64,000 nt of DNA from contig DAIDGX010000004.1 in the NCBI GenBank assembly GCA_027452165.1, forward strand, positions 1-64,000. Direction: 5' to 3'. The position numbers and the translations under genes were made by a program. Below the pieces are notes generated by a model, which ran no database searches, was not told where the DNA came from, and was given only the letters and a program-made list of their open reading frames with translations. Shown here in pieces: positions 30,723 through 40,088 of the stretch (position 1 is the stretch's first letter; each line of letters opens with the position of its first letter). The stretch is from Vulcanimicrobiota bacterium. Its GTDB lineage: Bacteria; Vulcanimicrobiota; Vulcanimicrobiia; Vulcanimicrobiales; Vulcanimicrobiaceae.

Positions 30723-32576
30723 ATGTCCGTACGTCGATGCCCAATGCTGCGCATCGTATCGGCAACGCTCGTTCTTATCGGATTAGCGACGCTACCTGTT
30801 TTTCGTTTGCCCAGTGCTTCGGCAGCGACCTCATCGCTCTCGCCGCTCGACCTGTATCGCCGGGCGGTGAACACGATGAGCAAGCTCGACGAACCGGCGT
30901 ACGTCGCCTTCAACCTCACCGCGATCAGCCAAGGCTTACAAACCGAACTCAGCCCGCTGTGCATGCCGTGCCTCCACGTGCGCGCCAACTTTGCCAACAG
31001 CGTACACTGGTCGGTCGTACATCGCACGGCCGACTATTTGAACGCCGTGCGCAACGACGCCGACGGCAAGCGCTACGTCTCATACAATCCCGACGTCGAT
31101 CCGACGTGGTACGGCACGTTTCGCGCCCTTCGCACGGGTATGATCACCACAATCGGCGATTATACCGTCCCACCGGCTCCCGCGCCGATCGTACGCTCCA
31201 CGCCGCGCCCGGCCAAACCGAGCACGCTTCGCACGATTGCGGCGATCAGGGTGATCGGCCCGGGGATATACCGGGTTTCCGACAACGGAACGATGCCCTG
31301 CCCGAACGGCGATCCGGGACATGCGTTGCATCTCACCTCGCGCGCGGACAATCCGCGCGAACAGCTCTCCGACGTCATCGTCGATCTCCGTTCGATGCGC
31401 TTCTGCATGGTGCGCCTGACGCTCGCCGGGCCAACCATGCACAGCGGCAACGCATCGTGGGAAGAGCATTTCGGCGATGTGGGCGGCTATTGGATGGTGA
31501 CCGATGGGCTGTACCGGATGCAACCGCGCATCAACGGCATGCTCTATCGTGGATTCCACTGGGCATTTCGCCTGACCGACATGCGCTTTCCGCCCGCGTT
31601 GCCGCCCACCACGTTCGATCCGATCCCGCGCACAACGCTGCAACCCGCAACCGACTACGCGCAGGCTCACCGGTTGGTCTCGATCGGCGGACGGCATTTG
31701 AACGTCTATTGTAGCGGAAACGGTCCGATAACCGTCGTGCTCGATGCGCGCGCAGCACATGGACTGCTCGAATGGCGTTACGTTCAGCCGCAGCTTGCCG
31801 CCTCCGCGCGCGTCTGTTCGTACGATCGTGCGGGCATCGGTTTCAGCGATCCCGGGCCGTTTCCGCGTGACGCTGATGCCGACGCATCGGACCTCCATGC
31901 CCTTGTCGCAAGCGGCGCGATCGCACGGCCCTTCGTTCTGGCCGGCTATTCCGGCAGTACCTACGCAACCCGTATCTACGCGGATCGCTATCCGAACGAT
32001 CTCCTCGGCATCGTCCTGATCGAACCACCAATCGACGTCCATGCAGCAGCCTTAACCAGCGTCGCTCCGGCACTCCGGCCGACGTTCGCGCAGGACGCCG
32101 ACTACCGTGCCGTCTGCCCGCATGCGTTCGCGCAACCGAATTTCTCGCCGGACAGCGCGCTCTACACGGCGTGCATGAGCCCGCCGGACGCCGACCTCCC
32201 GCCCGACCTCGCCGCCCTTCAAACACTCCAAACGCTGCGCCCGGACACCTGGAATACGCGCTTCTCCGAACAGCTCTCCGTGGCGAGCACGAGCGCACAA
32301 GAGGCGCACGTCCAGCAGCGTAATTATGGCGCGCTTCCGTTGGAGTTGATCGTTGCACGCGACGCGTTTCCGCCCGGTCCATACCTTCCGACTGCCCAAC
32401 GCAACGCCGAGGTCGCCACACTCACCGCGCTACGCATGTCACCGGCAACCTACACCTCGCGCGCCTCGCGCACACGTATCGTTGGTTGCAGCCACGACGA
32501 CGTTGTTACCGCTTGCGCGAGCAGTGTGGTTACCGCGATCGACGATTTTCTGCACCGCATCAAACCCGCAACCTAG
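30723..32576 (+). CDS. Secreted alpha/beta-hydrolase with large N-terminal extension
   Basis: A 617-residue exported protein starting at ATG 30723 (GGGAGG, seven bases upstream). Signal peptide near residues 8-34. Residues 40-315 form an uncharacterised domain of beta character. From about 320 an alpha/beta-hydrolase domain begins (LVSIGGRHLNVYCSGNGPI), with oxyanion/strand segment VVLDARAAHG, then SYDRAGIGFSDPG and the nucleophile elbow FVLAGYSGSTYATR. A likely acid and base are in the C-terminal third (RIVGCSHDDVV). The substrate is unknown. It may form an operon with the aspartyl-protease-like gene 10 bases downstream. Confidence 0.82.
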   Translation: MSVRRCPMLRIVSATLVLIGLATLPVFRLPSASAATSSLSPLDLYRRAVNTMSKLDEPAYVAFNLTAISQGLQTELSPLCMPCLHVRANFANSVHWSVVHRTADYLNAVRNDADGKRYVSYNPDVDPTWYGTFRALRTGMITTIGDYTVPPAPAPIVRSTPRPAKPSTLRTIAAIRVIGPGIYRVSDNGTMPCPNGDPGHALHLTSRADNPREQLSDVIVDLRSMRFCMVRLTLAGPTMHSGNASWEEHFGDVGGYWMVTDGLYRMQPRINGMLYRGFHWAFRLTDMRFPPALPPTTFDPIPRTTLQPATDYAQAHRLVSIGGRHLNVYCSGNGPITVVLDARAAHGLLEWRYVQPQLAASARVCSYDRAGIGFSDPGPFPRDADADASDLHALVASGAIARPFVLAGYSGSTYATRIYADRYPNDLLGIVLIEPPIDVHAAALTSVAPALRPTFAQDADYRAVCPHAFAQPNFSPDSALYTACMSPPDADLPPDLAALQTLQTLRPDTWNTRFSEQLSVASTSAQEAHVQQRNYGALPLELIVARDAFPPGPYLPTAQRNAEVATLTALRMSPATYTSRASRTRIVGCSHDDVVTACASSVVTAIDDFLHRIKPAT

Positions 32577-32586
32577 AAAGGCCATC

Positions 32587-34092
32587 GTGTTCCTACGTTT
32601 CTCTATTGCTATCGCCGCGCTCGTTCTTGCGGCGAGCGCCTATGCTCGCGCCGAAACCTATACGCCGACCCCGCTGACCCCAAAACAGATCCTCGCACAG
32701 GCCCACGCCGCATACGGCCGGCTCGCTCCCGGAACGTACCAGGAGATCGACGCGGTCCACAGCGGCGCGTTCGACTACACCGACACCACGGTTTCGAACG
32801 GAACCGACTACCGCACGACGATCGACGGCGGCGGCTTCGAGAGCAGCTACGGTTACGACGGTACGCACTCATGGGAACAGAACCCGAACGGCATCGTTAC
32901 CGTGCGCAGTAATTTCCGCAACAAGAGCGATCCCAACGTGCTCGCGCTCGAGCACCCGGATGACCCCAAATACCACGTGCGCGTGCTCGGGATCACCACG
33001 ACCGTTCCGCATCAGTACGTGCTCGACGTCAACCCGCCCGGCGGTTTCGATCAATTTCGATACTACGATGTCACGACGCACGTGCTCACGCAAACGGTCT
33101 CGTACACGAGCGACCGCTACCGTCACGTAACCACGTATTCCGATTACCATACGGCTTTCGGCGAAACGATGCCGTATCGCGTTCATAGCTACGACGGCCG
33201 GCCGCAGAACGACACGACCACAACCACGCTTTCCTATATGAAAGACAGCACGGATAGCCTCGCGATGCCAACACCGCTCGCGTTTTTCAACTACACAGGG
33301 AAGCCGATCGTTTTACCAGCCACCTTCACGGACGGCGGCATCGTGCTGCACACCCAACTGAACGGCCACCCGTATGACTTCATTCTCGACAGCGGAGCCT
33401 CGGGATTGTTCATCGATCCGGGCGCCGCTCATGCACTCGGGCTCACACCATACGGCCGTTCGAGCGAGACGATCGGCGGTGGCGACGTCGATATGGGCCA
33501 CGTGCGCATCGCCGATTTCAGGGTTGGCCCGCTCGATATGAAGCAAGTCGCCTTCACAACAGCGCCATTTGACAGCGTTGCCGGACGCTCGCACGTGATC
33601 GGATTGATCGGCTATGATTTTCTCGCAAGCGGCATCTATAAGATCGATTTCAAAGCGCGCACGCTCACGCTCTATCCGAGCAACGGGTTCGATCCGAAGG
33701 CACTCGGCCTGAATGGCGTTCCCCTCCAACTCGACGACGGCATCGCGCGAGCGAACGTGTGGATCAACGGCGTTCACGGTCATGTGCTCATCGACACGGG
33801 CGCCTTTAGCACCATGCTCTACTCGCGGTTTGCGAACAAAGTGCACGCCTCGAGCGATAACGTGGACACGCGTTTCGAGACGGTCGGTGGCGGCATGAAC
33901 GCGCGCGTCGTCCACATTCAAAACCTCATTTTCGGCGGCATCCGGTTCCAAATCGGGCGCGCGATCGTGCCCGACAGCTCCACCTTCAACGTCTCCGATT
34001 ACGACGGTCTGCTGGGCCGCGACGTCCTCTCAGCCTACCAACTCTTCTTCGACTACCCCGATCACGCGCTATTCGTCAAACCAAACATGTGA
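32587..34092 (+). CDS. Secreted double-domain retropepsin-like aspartyl protease
   Basis: A 501-residue exported protein starting at GTG 32587 with signal peptide FLRFSIAIAALVLAASAYAR. Residues 25-230 form a beta-rich domain resembling outer-membrane lipoprotein-like beta sheets. Two retropepsin-like halves follow: DFILDSGASGLFID near residue 263 and HVLIDTGAFSTMLYS near residue 402, each with the DS/TGA catalytic triplet, with the paired GLIGYDFLAS and GLLGRDVLSAY hydrophobic-Gly segments. It probably cleaves proteins outside the cytoplasm. The GTG is preceded by AAAGG; the ORF frame continues upstream but into the hydrolase gene. Confidence 0.85.
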   Translation: MFLRFSIAIAALVLAASAYARAETYTPTPLTPKQILAQAHAAYGRLAPGTYQEIDAVHSGAFDYTDTTVSNGTDYRTTIDGGGFESSYGYDGTHSWEQNPNGIVTVRSNFRNKSDPNVLALEHPDDPKYHVRVLGITTTVPHQYVLDVNPPGGFDQFRYYDVTTHVLTQTVSYTSDRYRHVTTYSDYHTAFGETMPYRVHSYDGRPQNDTTTTTLSYMKDSTDSLAMPTPLAFFNYTGKPIVLPATFTDGGIVLHTQLNGHPYDFILDSGASGLFIDPGAAHALGLTPYGRSSETIGGGDVDMGHVRIADFRVGPLDMKQVAFTTAPFDSVAGRSHVIGLIGYDFLASGIYKIDFKARTLTLYPSNGFDPKALGLNGVPLQLDDGIARANVWINGVHGHVLIDTGAFSTMLYSRFANKVHASSDNVDTRFETVGGGMNARVVHIQNLIFGGIRFQIGRAIVPDSSTFNVSDYDGLLGRDVLSAYQLFFDYPDHALFVKPNM

Positions 34093-34148
34093 ACGACTTG
34101 TGATTGCCGGTTCCCGGCGGATTCACATAGCTAGGGTAGCGTTGAGGC

Positions 34149-35393
34149 ATGCTCAAAGGCGTGGGATCGCGTCTCGGGACGACGCGCGGCGGGCGTTTTA
34201 TCGCGCTCGCCGCGCTGATCGCCGTTGCGCTTGCGGTATGGTTTGCGCTTGGCCTGCTCGCCCGCGTTCGCGATGCGGGTACGATTCGGGCCTCGGGAAC
34301 GCTCGAGGCAACCGAAAGCGATGTATCGCCGAAGGTCGAAGGGCGCCTGATCGATCTGCGGGCGATCGACGGCCACGCAGTACACCGCGGTCAGGTGCTG
34401 GCGGTCCTCGAAAGCGTCCAGCCGAGCCTCGATCTCGCGCAGGCTCGCGCCAACGTCGCCGCTGCCTCCGCCCAAGTCGCCGTCGCCCAAGCCGCTTATC
34501 GCCTGCAGCGCGCCACCTACGCAACGACCATCACGCAGACGAGTGAAAGCGTCGGCATCGCGCGCTCGCGACTCAGGCAAGCGACCGAAAACTACGGCAT
34601 TGAAGCCCACACGGCCACGCTCAACGTGAGTCAAGCGCAGGCGCAGATGACCGCAGCCCAATCTGCGTTCGCACGCGCGAAGAGCGATCTCGCCCGCACG
34701 ACGAGCCTCGTCGCAACCGGCGACGAAGCGCAACAGACGCTCGACGATGCCACTGCCGCATTTGCCGGCGCGCGCGCGCAACTCGCGGTTGCACGCGATC
34801 AGGTTGCCGACGCCCAAGCCAACCTTCACACGGTCACCGTGCGCCAGCTTGACGTCGTCGCGTCACAGCAAGCCGGCCGCCAGTCGGTCGCGGCTCTGCA
34901 GAACGCACGCGCGCAAGCACAGCTCGTGACGGAACGCCACGCGCAGGCGCTCGCGGCCCAGGCGCAGCTCGCGCAAGCGCGCGCCGCGCTCGGTCTCGCA
35001 CAAAATAACGTCGATGAAACGCAGTTGATCGCGCCGTTCGACGGATACGTCGTCTCGCACAATTTCGAGGACGGCGACCTGATCCAGCCTGGCGCACCAG
35101 TCGTCACCGTCGGCGATCTCGATCATCCCTATGCGTACGTCTATATCCCGGAAACGGATTTTCCGCGCGTGCACACCGGCATGCGCGCCCAGGTGACGCT
35201 CGACGGCCTGCCCGGCCACACGTTCGTGGGCACGGTCACGGAGATATCGACGAGTGCAGAGTTCACCCCCGCGAACGTACAGACGCAAGAAGAGCGCATC
35301 GAATACCTCGTCTTTCGGATCAAGATCCAATTTACCGATCGAACCGGGTACCTCAAGCCCGGACTCCCGATTGACGCGGTCTTGCACGTATAA
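34149..35393 (+). CDS. HlyD-family membrane fusion protein
   Basis: A 414-residue protein with one N-terminal membrane anchor (IALAALIAVALAVWFALGLL), split biotinyl-lipoyl halves (GTLEATESDVSPKVEGRLID and LIAPFDGYVVSHNFEDGD), and a long alpha-helical hairpin rich in Ala, Gln and Arg between them. The C-terminal beta-barrel includes IPETDFPRVHTGMRAQVTL. It bridges an ABC exporter to the cell envelope. Three genes follow at 2-60 base spacing: two ATPases and a permease, as in YbhGFSR-type exporters. ATG 34149 has GAGG just upstream. Confidence 0.9.
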   Translation: MLKGVGSRLGTTRGGRFIALAALIAVALAVWFALGLLARVRDAGTIRASGTLEATESDVSPKVEGRLIDLRAIDGHAVHRGQVLAVLESVQPSLDLAQARANVAAASAQVAVAQAAYRLQRATYATTITQTSESVGIARSRLRQATENYGIEAHTATLNVSQAQAQMTAAQSAFARAKSDLARTTSLVATGDEAQQTLDDATAAFAGARAQLAVARDQVADAQANLHTVTVRQLDVVASQQAGRQSVAALQNARAQAQLVTERHAQALAAQAQLAQARAALGLAQNNVDETQLIAPFDGYVVSHNFEDGDLIQPGAPVVTVGDLDHPYAYVYIPETDFPRVHTGMRAQVTLDGLPGHTFVGTVTEISTSAEFTPANVQTQEERIEYLVFRIKIQFTDRTGYLKPGLPIDAVLHV

Positions 35394-35395
35394 TC

Positions 35396-36317
35396 ATGGG
35401 CGCAAATAGCGCGATCGACGCCACCGGCGTCTCCCGGCGATTCGGAAGCACGATCGCCGTCGATGGGCTCAGTCTTGCCGTTCCACGCGGCGACATCTTT
35501 GCACTGGTCGGCCCGGATGGCGCCGGGAAAACGACGCTCATGCGCTTGATCGGCGGCGCACTTGCCCTCGAGGCCGGGGCCCTCTTCGTGGACGGGATCG
35601 ACGTCGTACGCGACACCTCGGTCGTGCAAGCCTCGATCGGATACATGCCGCAGCGATTCAGTTTGTATCCCGATCTCTCGGTCATCGAGAACCTGCAGTT
35701 TTACGGCAGCATCTTCGGTGTTGCCCGCGCCGACTTCGAGACGCGCGCAAAGACGCTTCTGGCGAGCTTCTCGCTAGCGCCCTTTCAATCGCGCTTAGCC
35801 GAAAAGCTCTCGGGCGGTATGAAGCAAAAGCTCGCGCTCGCATGCACGCTTATTCATAGTCCCTCCACGATTCTGTTGGACGAGCCAACTGCTGGCGTGG
35901 ATCCGGTTTCTCGACGGGAATTTTGGCGTATTCTCTACACGATCAACCGCACCGGTACTACGATTTTCGTTAGCACGCCGTACATGGATGAAGCGGAACG
36001 AGCGAATCACATCGCATTCATGATAGCCGGACGCATCGTGAGTAGTGGGACCGCAGCGCAGTTGAAGGCCGATCTGGACGGCGAGGTGGTGGAGATATCC
36101 TGCGCGGAACGCGGCGCCGCCCGGCAGGCCCTACGGGGCGATCCGCAGGTGCGCAGCGTTGAGATCTTCGGCGAGACACTACATGCCCTCGTGCACGACT
36201 CCGAGCAGGCGATCCCGGTTGCGCGCTCGCTTAAACTCCGCATCGATCACTGATGCCACGCTGCGCACGATCTCCCCGACGCTCGAAGATACGTTTGTCG
36301 CGAGGCTGGCGGTGTGA
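35396..36317 (+). pseudogene. ABC exporter ATPase 1, with an apparent frameshift near its 3' end
   Basis: The uninterrupted frame is 35396-36253 (285 residues) with Walker A VGPDGAGKTTLMRL, signature LSGGMKQKLALA, and Walker B TILLDEPTAGVDPVSRRE. Its tail (ARSLKLRIDH) is atypical. In the other frame the bases after about 36214 encode RLRARLNSASITDATLRTIS, followed by the conserved ABC-family ending PTLEDTFVARLAV, stopping at TGA 36315-36317. That stop overlaps the GTG start of the next ATPase as GTGA, as expected for an intact gene. One extra base, possibly in the CCC run at 36214-36216, would explain it. It is either a sequence error or a real mutation. Confidence 0.75.
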
Positions 36318-37246
36318 ACGGCAAGGAGGCTACGACGGTCCGCGCACGCGACCTCACGCGAAACTTCGGCGATTTTGTAGCCGTCGATCATGTCTCATTC
36401 GAAATACACGCCGGTGAGATTTGGGGATTTCTCGGCCCGAATGGAGCTGGCAAATCTACCACCATTCGCATGCTATGCGGCGTGCTCGAACCCACGAGCG
36501 GGAGTGCCGAAGTGCTGGGATACGATGTTGCGCGCGACCCCGAAGCCGTAAAATTACGCATCGGCTACATGTCGCAAGGTTCGAGCCTCTGGGCCGATCT
36601 CACCGTTGAAGAGCACATGCAGTTCTATGCGGGCATGTTCGATTTCCGGGGCGCCAGTGCCCGCGAGGCCGTGCATACGTGGATCGAGCGCGTGGGACTC
36701 GCCGAGCGACGCGGCGTGCTCGCGGGGGCGCTTCCGGGTGGTTATCGCAAACGGCTCGCGCTCGCATGCACACTGCTGCACCGGCCCCAGATGCTGTTCC
36801 TGGATGAGCCGACCGCCGGTGTCGATCCCATATCGCGGCGCGAATTTTGGGACTTGATCGTCGGTTTTGCCGAGGAGGGCGTGACGGTGATGGTGAGCAC
36901 ACACTACATGGACGAGGCGGAGCACTGCAATCAGCTGGCGTTCATCTACGGTGGCCGCGTGATCGCGCGTGGCGCTCCCGCCGAACTCAAGCGCGACAGC
37001 AGCATCGGCCACACTCTTGAGCTCACCGCAAGTGACCCGATCGCCGCCCTCGAAGCAATCGATGACGCTCCGTTCGTGCTGAGCGCCGCGCTTATAGGAG
37101 CAAGCACGCACGTAACGCTCCGCGATGCCTCGCATGAACCCGCACTACGCGATCTGCTCGCTCAAGCGAATGTAGCGGTACACGATCTGCGTCCGGTAAC
37201 GCCGTCGCTTGAGGACGTTTTCGCCGCACTGGTGAGCCAATCGTGA
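36314..37246 (+). CDS. ABC exporter ATPase 2
   Basis: A 310-residue ATPase from GTG 36314. Walker A LGPNGAGKSTTIRML, Walker B MLFLDEPTAGVDPISRRE, switch VSTHYMDEAEHC. The signature motif reads LPGGYRKRLALA, with Pro in place of Ser, a variant known in some DrrA/NatA-type exporters. It ends with VTPSLEDVFAALV, the conserved C-terminus also seen as the shifted frame of ATPase 1. Two ATPases plus one permease fit the YbhFSR type. Stop and permease start overlap as GTGA. Confidence 0.92.
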   Translation: MNGKEATTVRARDLTRNFGDFVAVDHVSFEIHAGEIWGFLGPNGAGKSTTIRMLCGVLEPTSGSAEVLGYDVARDPEAVKLRIGYMSQGSSLWADLTVEEHMQFYAGMFDFRGASAREAVHTWIERVGLAERRGVLAGALPGGYRKRLALACTLLHRPQMLFLDEPTAGVDPISRREFWDLIVGFAEEGVTVMVSTHYMDEAEHCNQLAFIYGGRVIARGAPAELKRDSSIGHTLELTASDPIAALEAIDDAPFVLSAALIGASTHVTLRDASHEPALRDLLAQANVAVHDLRPVTPSLEDVFAALVSQS

Positions 37247-38370
37247 ACTGGCAACGCGTTTGGACCATCGCCGTCAAAGAGTTTCGCCAATTCTTCCGCG
37301 ATCACCGCACCGTTGGGGCCACGATGCTGCTACCACTCGTGCAAGTGATACTGTACGGGTACCTCTCAAGCGAGGTTCGCAATCAGCCTACGATCGTTTG
37401 GGATAACTCGCAGACCGCGCAGAGTCGGGCGCTCCTGGCCGCCTTTACCAATTCGTCGTACTTCGACCTGCGCTATAGAGCCGCGGATATGCGCGACGTG
37501 GTCCGTCACATCGACGACGGGCAAGCACTTGCCGGGATCGTGATTCCGCCTAACTACGCGCCCCTGCTCCACGAGGGAAAGACGCCTGAGGTGATGGTCG
37601 CGGTGGATGCCTCGGACGCGACCGCAGCCACAACCGCGCTCGCCGCCGCACAGGCGATCGGTGCGAACCTCACCGGGTCCCTGCAAGTACGCGCGCTCAG
37701 AATGCGTGGAATCTCACCGCCCACGGTGGGCGTCGATATTCGTACGCGTGCGTGGTACAACCCGGGCCTTCGCCAGGAGGTTTTCATTGTTCCCGGCGTT
37801 CTCGCACTCGTGATGCAGTTTACGATGACATTTTTAAGCATGAGCACGATCGTACGCGAGCGAGAGCTCGGAACGCTCGAACAACTCGTGGTGAGTCCGA
37901 TTCGTTCAAGCGAACTGATGTTGGGCAAGATGATCCCGCTGATTTCGATCGGATATGTGAACGTGACCACGATTCTGCTGCTCGCGGTTCTGTGGTTCGG
38001 CGTACCGATCGCCGGGAGTGTGGTGCTGCTCTATTTCTCCGTACTCGTATTTTTCTTCACCACGCTCGGTTTAGGGATTCTCGTCTCGACGGTTGCAAAA
38101 ACCTATATTCAGGCAGTGCAACTGATCCAATTCTTCCTTATGCCGAGCATGCTGCTCTCGGGCTTCATTTTTCCGGTGGAGGCCATGCCTGGCCCACTGC
38201 AGGTTATCTCGTATGCGATCCCGCTACGATACTTCCTCACGATCGTACGCGGCATCATCATCAAAGGCGTCGGCATCGACTACCTTTGGCCGCAATTCCT
38301 CTTGCTCGGCATCCTCGGGATTGCCGTCTTCGCAACCGCCGTCTCACGCTTCCATAAACGCATCGACTAA
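37243..38370 (+). CDS. ABC-2 type exporter permease
   Basis: The 375-residue permease begins VWTIAVKEFRQFFRDHRTVG, the standard start of ABC-2 permeases, followed by a helix, a large external loop (about residues 45-180), and five or six further membrane helices. The motif RERELGTLEQLVVSPIRSSE is diagnostic for the YhhJ/YbhS family. It is translated from GTG 37243 in overlap with ATPase 2. With HlyD it should export a lipophilic compound or drug-like substrate. The 3' end is 28 bases before the -35 element of the next promoter. Confidence 0.92.
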   Translation: MNWQRVWTIAVKEFRQFFRDHRTVGATMLLPLVQVILYGYLSSEVRNQPTIVWDNSQTAQSRALLAAFTNSSYFDLRYRAADMRDVVRHIDDGQALAGIVIPPNYAPLLHEGKTPEVMVAVDASDATAATTALAAAQAIGANLTGSLQVRALRMRGISPPTVGVDIRTRAWYNPGLRQEVFIVPGVLALVMQFTMTFLSMSTIVRERELGTLEQLVVSPIRSSELMLGKMIPLISIGYVNVTTILLLAVLWFGVPIAGSVVLLYFSVLVFFFTTLGLGILVSTVAKTYIQAVQLIQFFLMPSMLLSGFIFPVEAMPGPLQVISYAIPLRYFLTIVRGIIIKGVGIDYLWPQFLLLGILGIAVFATAVSRFHKRID

Positions 38371-38398
38371 CCGGCGCAGACCTTTTGTATCACCCATA

Positions 38399-38429
38399 TT
38401 GACACAGCATACGCATTTGTAATATGCTG
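38399..38429 (+). promoter_or_regulatory. Promoter with overlapping inverted repeat, first GntR module
   Basis: TTGACA (38399-38404), 18 bases, TATGCT (38423-38428), a reasonable sigma-70 promoter. CAGCATA (38405-38411) and TATGCTG (38423-38429) are exact inverted copies spanning the spacer and the -10 element, so a dimeric repressor such as the GntR protein encoded here could occlude polymerase. The second module has the same layout. Confidence 0.5.
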
Positions 38430-38480
38430 CATGACACAAAATACCCCCTTCCGCCGCGGGGGCGCCGAAATGGAGACGGC

Positions 38481-39215
38481 ATGCAGAATGACATTGTCGC
38501 CGGATGGGCACTCTATGCTGGATTTGCGTTCCTGTGGTACGCCATTGAGAGCGCCCGGTCGCAGCGCTATGCATCGAAGGAGACAGCCTCAGCTTCACTC
38601 GACCGTCTTCAGCGGGCAGACGACGCCCGTGAACGTCGCCCGGCGGAAGCCCGCCTAGTCGTTTCGGCTACCGGCTTCGCAATGGCCGTCGCAATTTTCT
38701 TCCACGTGGTATCGGCCGCGATCGGCTATTCGATCATCAGCCTGGCGCTAGCAACCCGCTGCATATGGGATCAGGTCGCCGAAGAAACGGCCCCTCGCCG
38801 GCGTTCCACGATCCTCGGACGCCACCGCGCCGTCGATACGGTTCTTCTCGTGTGGCTAGCACTTTCCGCCGCATCGATGCTGGTCTTGGTGCCATTGATC
38901 GGCAGCGAATCAACGCGTCCAAGCGCGATCGGCGTCGCGGTATGCGGCGCCCTAATGGTCGGCGTGGCCTGGCGCATCGCGAGCGCGCCGCCGCTGCTCT
39001 CCGGCGACGATCTGGAAGCCGAGCAAGCGGTGGACAACGAGACACGAGCCATTCGCACGGGAAACACGTGCTTGATGAGCGTTGGTGTAGCCGCGTTTTT
39101 CGCCGCTTATGCCGGAGCACGCGAACCATTCCTCTTTGCGTTCACCGCGTGGATCGTACTCTTCGCGTGGAAACTGCTCTATGCGCGGCAGCTCACGCGC
39201 ATCAGGCTCACCTGA
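38481..39215 (+). CDS. Integral membrane protein of GntR module 1
   Basis: A 244-residue membrane protein with about six helices and cytoplasmic charged loops. ATG 38481 follows GGAGACGGC; an ATG at 38424 is possible but precedes the ribosome binding site. The core stretch VGVAWRIASAPPLLSGDDLE is shared almost word for word with the membrane protein at 40989, so the two are paralogues. Its stop overlaps the GntR start (TGATG). No transporter or enzyme motifs are recognised. The GntR partner suggests a stress- or envelope-responsive role, as for YtrA-regulated membrane proteins. Confidence 0.75.
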   Translation: MQNDIVAGWALYAGFAFLWYAIESARSQRYASKETASASLDRLQRADDARERRPAEARLVVSATGFAMAVAIFFHVVSAAIGYSIISLALATRCIWDQVAEETAPRRRSTILGRHRAVDTVLLVWLALSAASMLVLVPLIGSESTRPSAIGVAVCGALMVGVAWRIASAPPLLSGDDLEAEQAVDNETRAIRTGNTCLMSVGVAAFFAAYAGAREPFLFAFTAWIVLFAWKLLYARQLTRIRLT

Positions 39216-39598
39216 TGCGTGAACTCGTTCTGACGGTCGATCCGGCGCTTGACATACCACCGTACCAACAGATCATCATGCACCTGCGCGAATTCATCGA
39301 ACGCGGGAGACTGAAACCCGGCGAAGCGCTGCCGACGGTACGGCAACTGGCAAGCGATCTGCGCGTCGCCCCCAACACCGTGGCACGCGCCTATACCGAG
39401 TTGCAGGACGAAGGTTGGCTCACAAGTGAAGGCCGCCGTGGTACTCGGGTCGCCGATTCTACGCCCGCGGAGAGCCGCAAAGGGCGCACGCACGTTCTGC
39501 AAGGCGATATCGCCGATTTCGTCAACGCGTTGTATCGGCGCGGGTACTCGAAGTCCGAGATTCGGCTAGCCCTTGAATACGCAGCCGCGCGAATGTAG
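39215..39598 (+). CDS. Short GntR-family regulator (YtrA-like), module 1
   Basis: A 127-residue regulator. The winged HTH (PYQQIIMHLREFIERGRLKP, LPTVRQLASDLRVAPNTVAR, GRRGTRVA) is followed by a short helical tail ending in a helix (FVNALYRRGYSKSEIRLALE) that should form the dimer, as in the YtrA subfamily lacking a ligand-binding domain. The start ATG 39215 shares one base with the preceding stop. It probably represses its own operon at the inverted repeat at 38405-38429. Confidence 0.88.
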   Translation: MRELVLTVDPALDIPPYQQIIMHLREFIERGRLKPGEALPTVRQLASDLRVAPNTVARAYTELQDEGWLTSEGRRGTRVADSTPAESRKGRTHVLQGDIADFVNALYRRGYSKSEIRLALEYAAARM

Positions 39599-39604
39599 CC
39601 GGAT

Positions 39605-39642
39605 AAAAAACGCGCCCGGGCCAACAAGGTGGACCGGGCGCG
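39605..39642 (-). terminator. Rho-independent terminator of the zinc-ribbon gene
   Basis: On the minus strand CGCGCCCGG (39634-39642) and CCGGGCGCG (39611-39619) form a nine-base GC-rich stem, followed by TTTTTT (39605-39610). It lies 19 bases after the stop of the zinc-ribbon gene. On the plus strand it also follows the GntR stop but has no T run. Confidence 0.8.
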
Positions 39643-39660
39643 AATGATGCTGCCTGCGGC

Positions 39661-39978
39661 TTAGCGGTAACTCGGGCGCGCCGAGAAGCAGTCGCGACAG
39701 TAGATGGGCTTGTCGCCACGCGGCTGAAATGGCACCTCAGCCACGCCGCCACATTGACTGCACGTTGCTTTGAACATTTCCCGCGGGCCACCGGATCCGC
39801 CACGCCCAGCGGCGCCACCGCTACGGCCGCCGCCGGCCGCTTTGCGCGCCGCGCGGCAATCGCTGCAGCGGCTTGGCTTGTTGGTGAACCCTTTACTTGC
39901 GAAAAACTCTTGTTCGCTTACCGTAAAGGGGAATGTGCGCCCGCAATCGACGCAAGTGAGGGTTTCATCTTGATACAT
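39661..39978 (-). CDS. Zinc-ribbon protein with three CxxC pairs
   Basis: A 105-residue protein with four-cysteine N-terminal ribbon (LTCVDCGRTFPF, SRCSDCRAARK), a Gly/Arg-rich linker, and a second ribbon (ATCSQCGGVAEVPFQP, IYCRDCF). The layout matches the zinc-ribbon CxxC/CxxC domain family common in deep-branching bacteria. GGAG lies seven bases before ATG 39978. Its function is unknown; nucleic-acid or ribosome contact is possible given the infA gene upstream on the same strand. Confidence 0.85.
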   Translation of the reverse strand: MYQDETLTCVDCGRTFPFTVSEQEFFASKGFTNKPSRCSDCRAARKAAGGGRSGGAAGRGGSGGPREMFKATCSQCGGVAEVPFQPRGDKPIYCRDCFSARPSYR

Positions 39979-40088
39979 GAACGAGTCTCCTAACTCTTAG
40001 TGTTGACGTGTGATGATCGGACTCGCCAGTACCTGGAACGCAAAAACGTTGAAAACACCAGTGAGGCCTCCTTTGTGGCCGGAACGTG

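Noticed and set aside
36240-36317. Programmed frameshift in ABC ATPase 1
   Set aside because: No slippery heptamer with a downstream hairpin was identified; a sequencing error or insertion is simpler, so it is reported as an apparent frameshift only.
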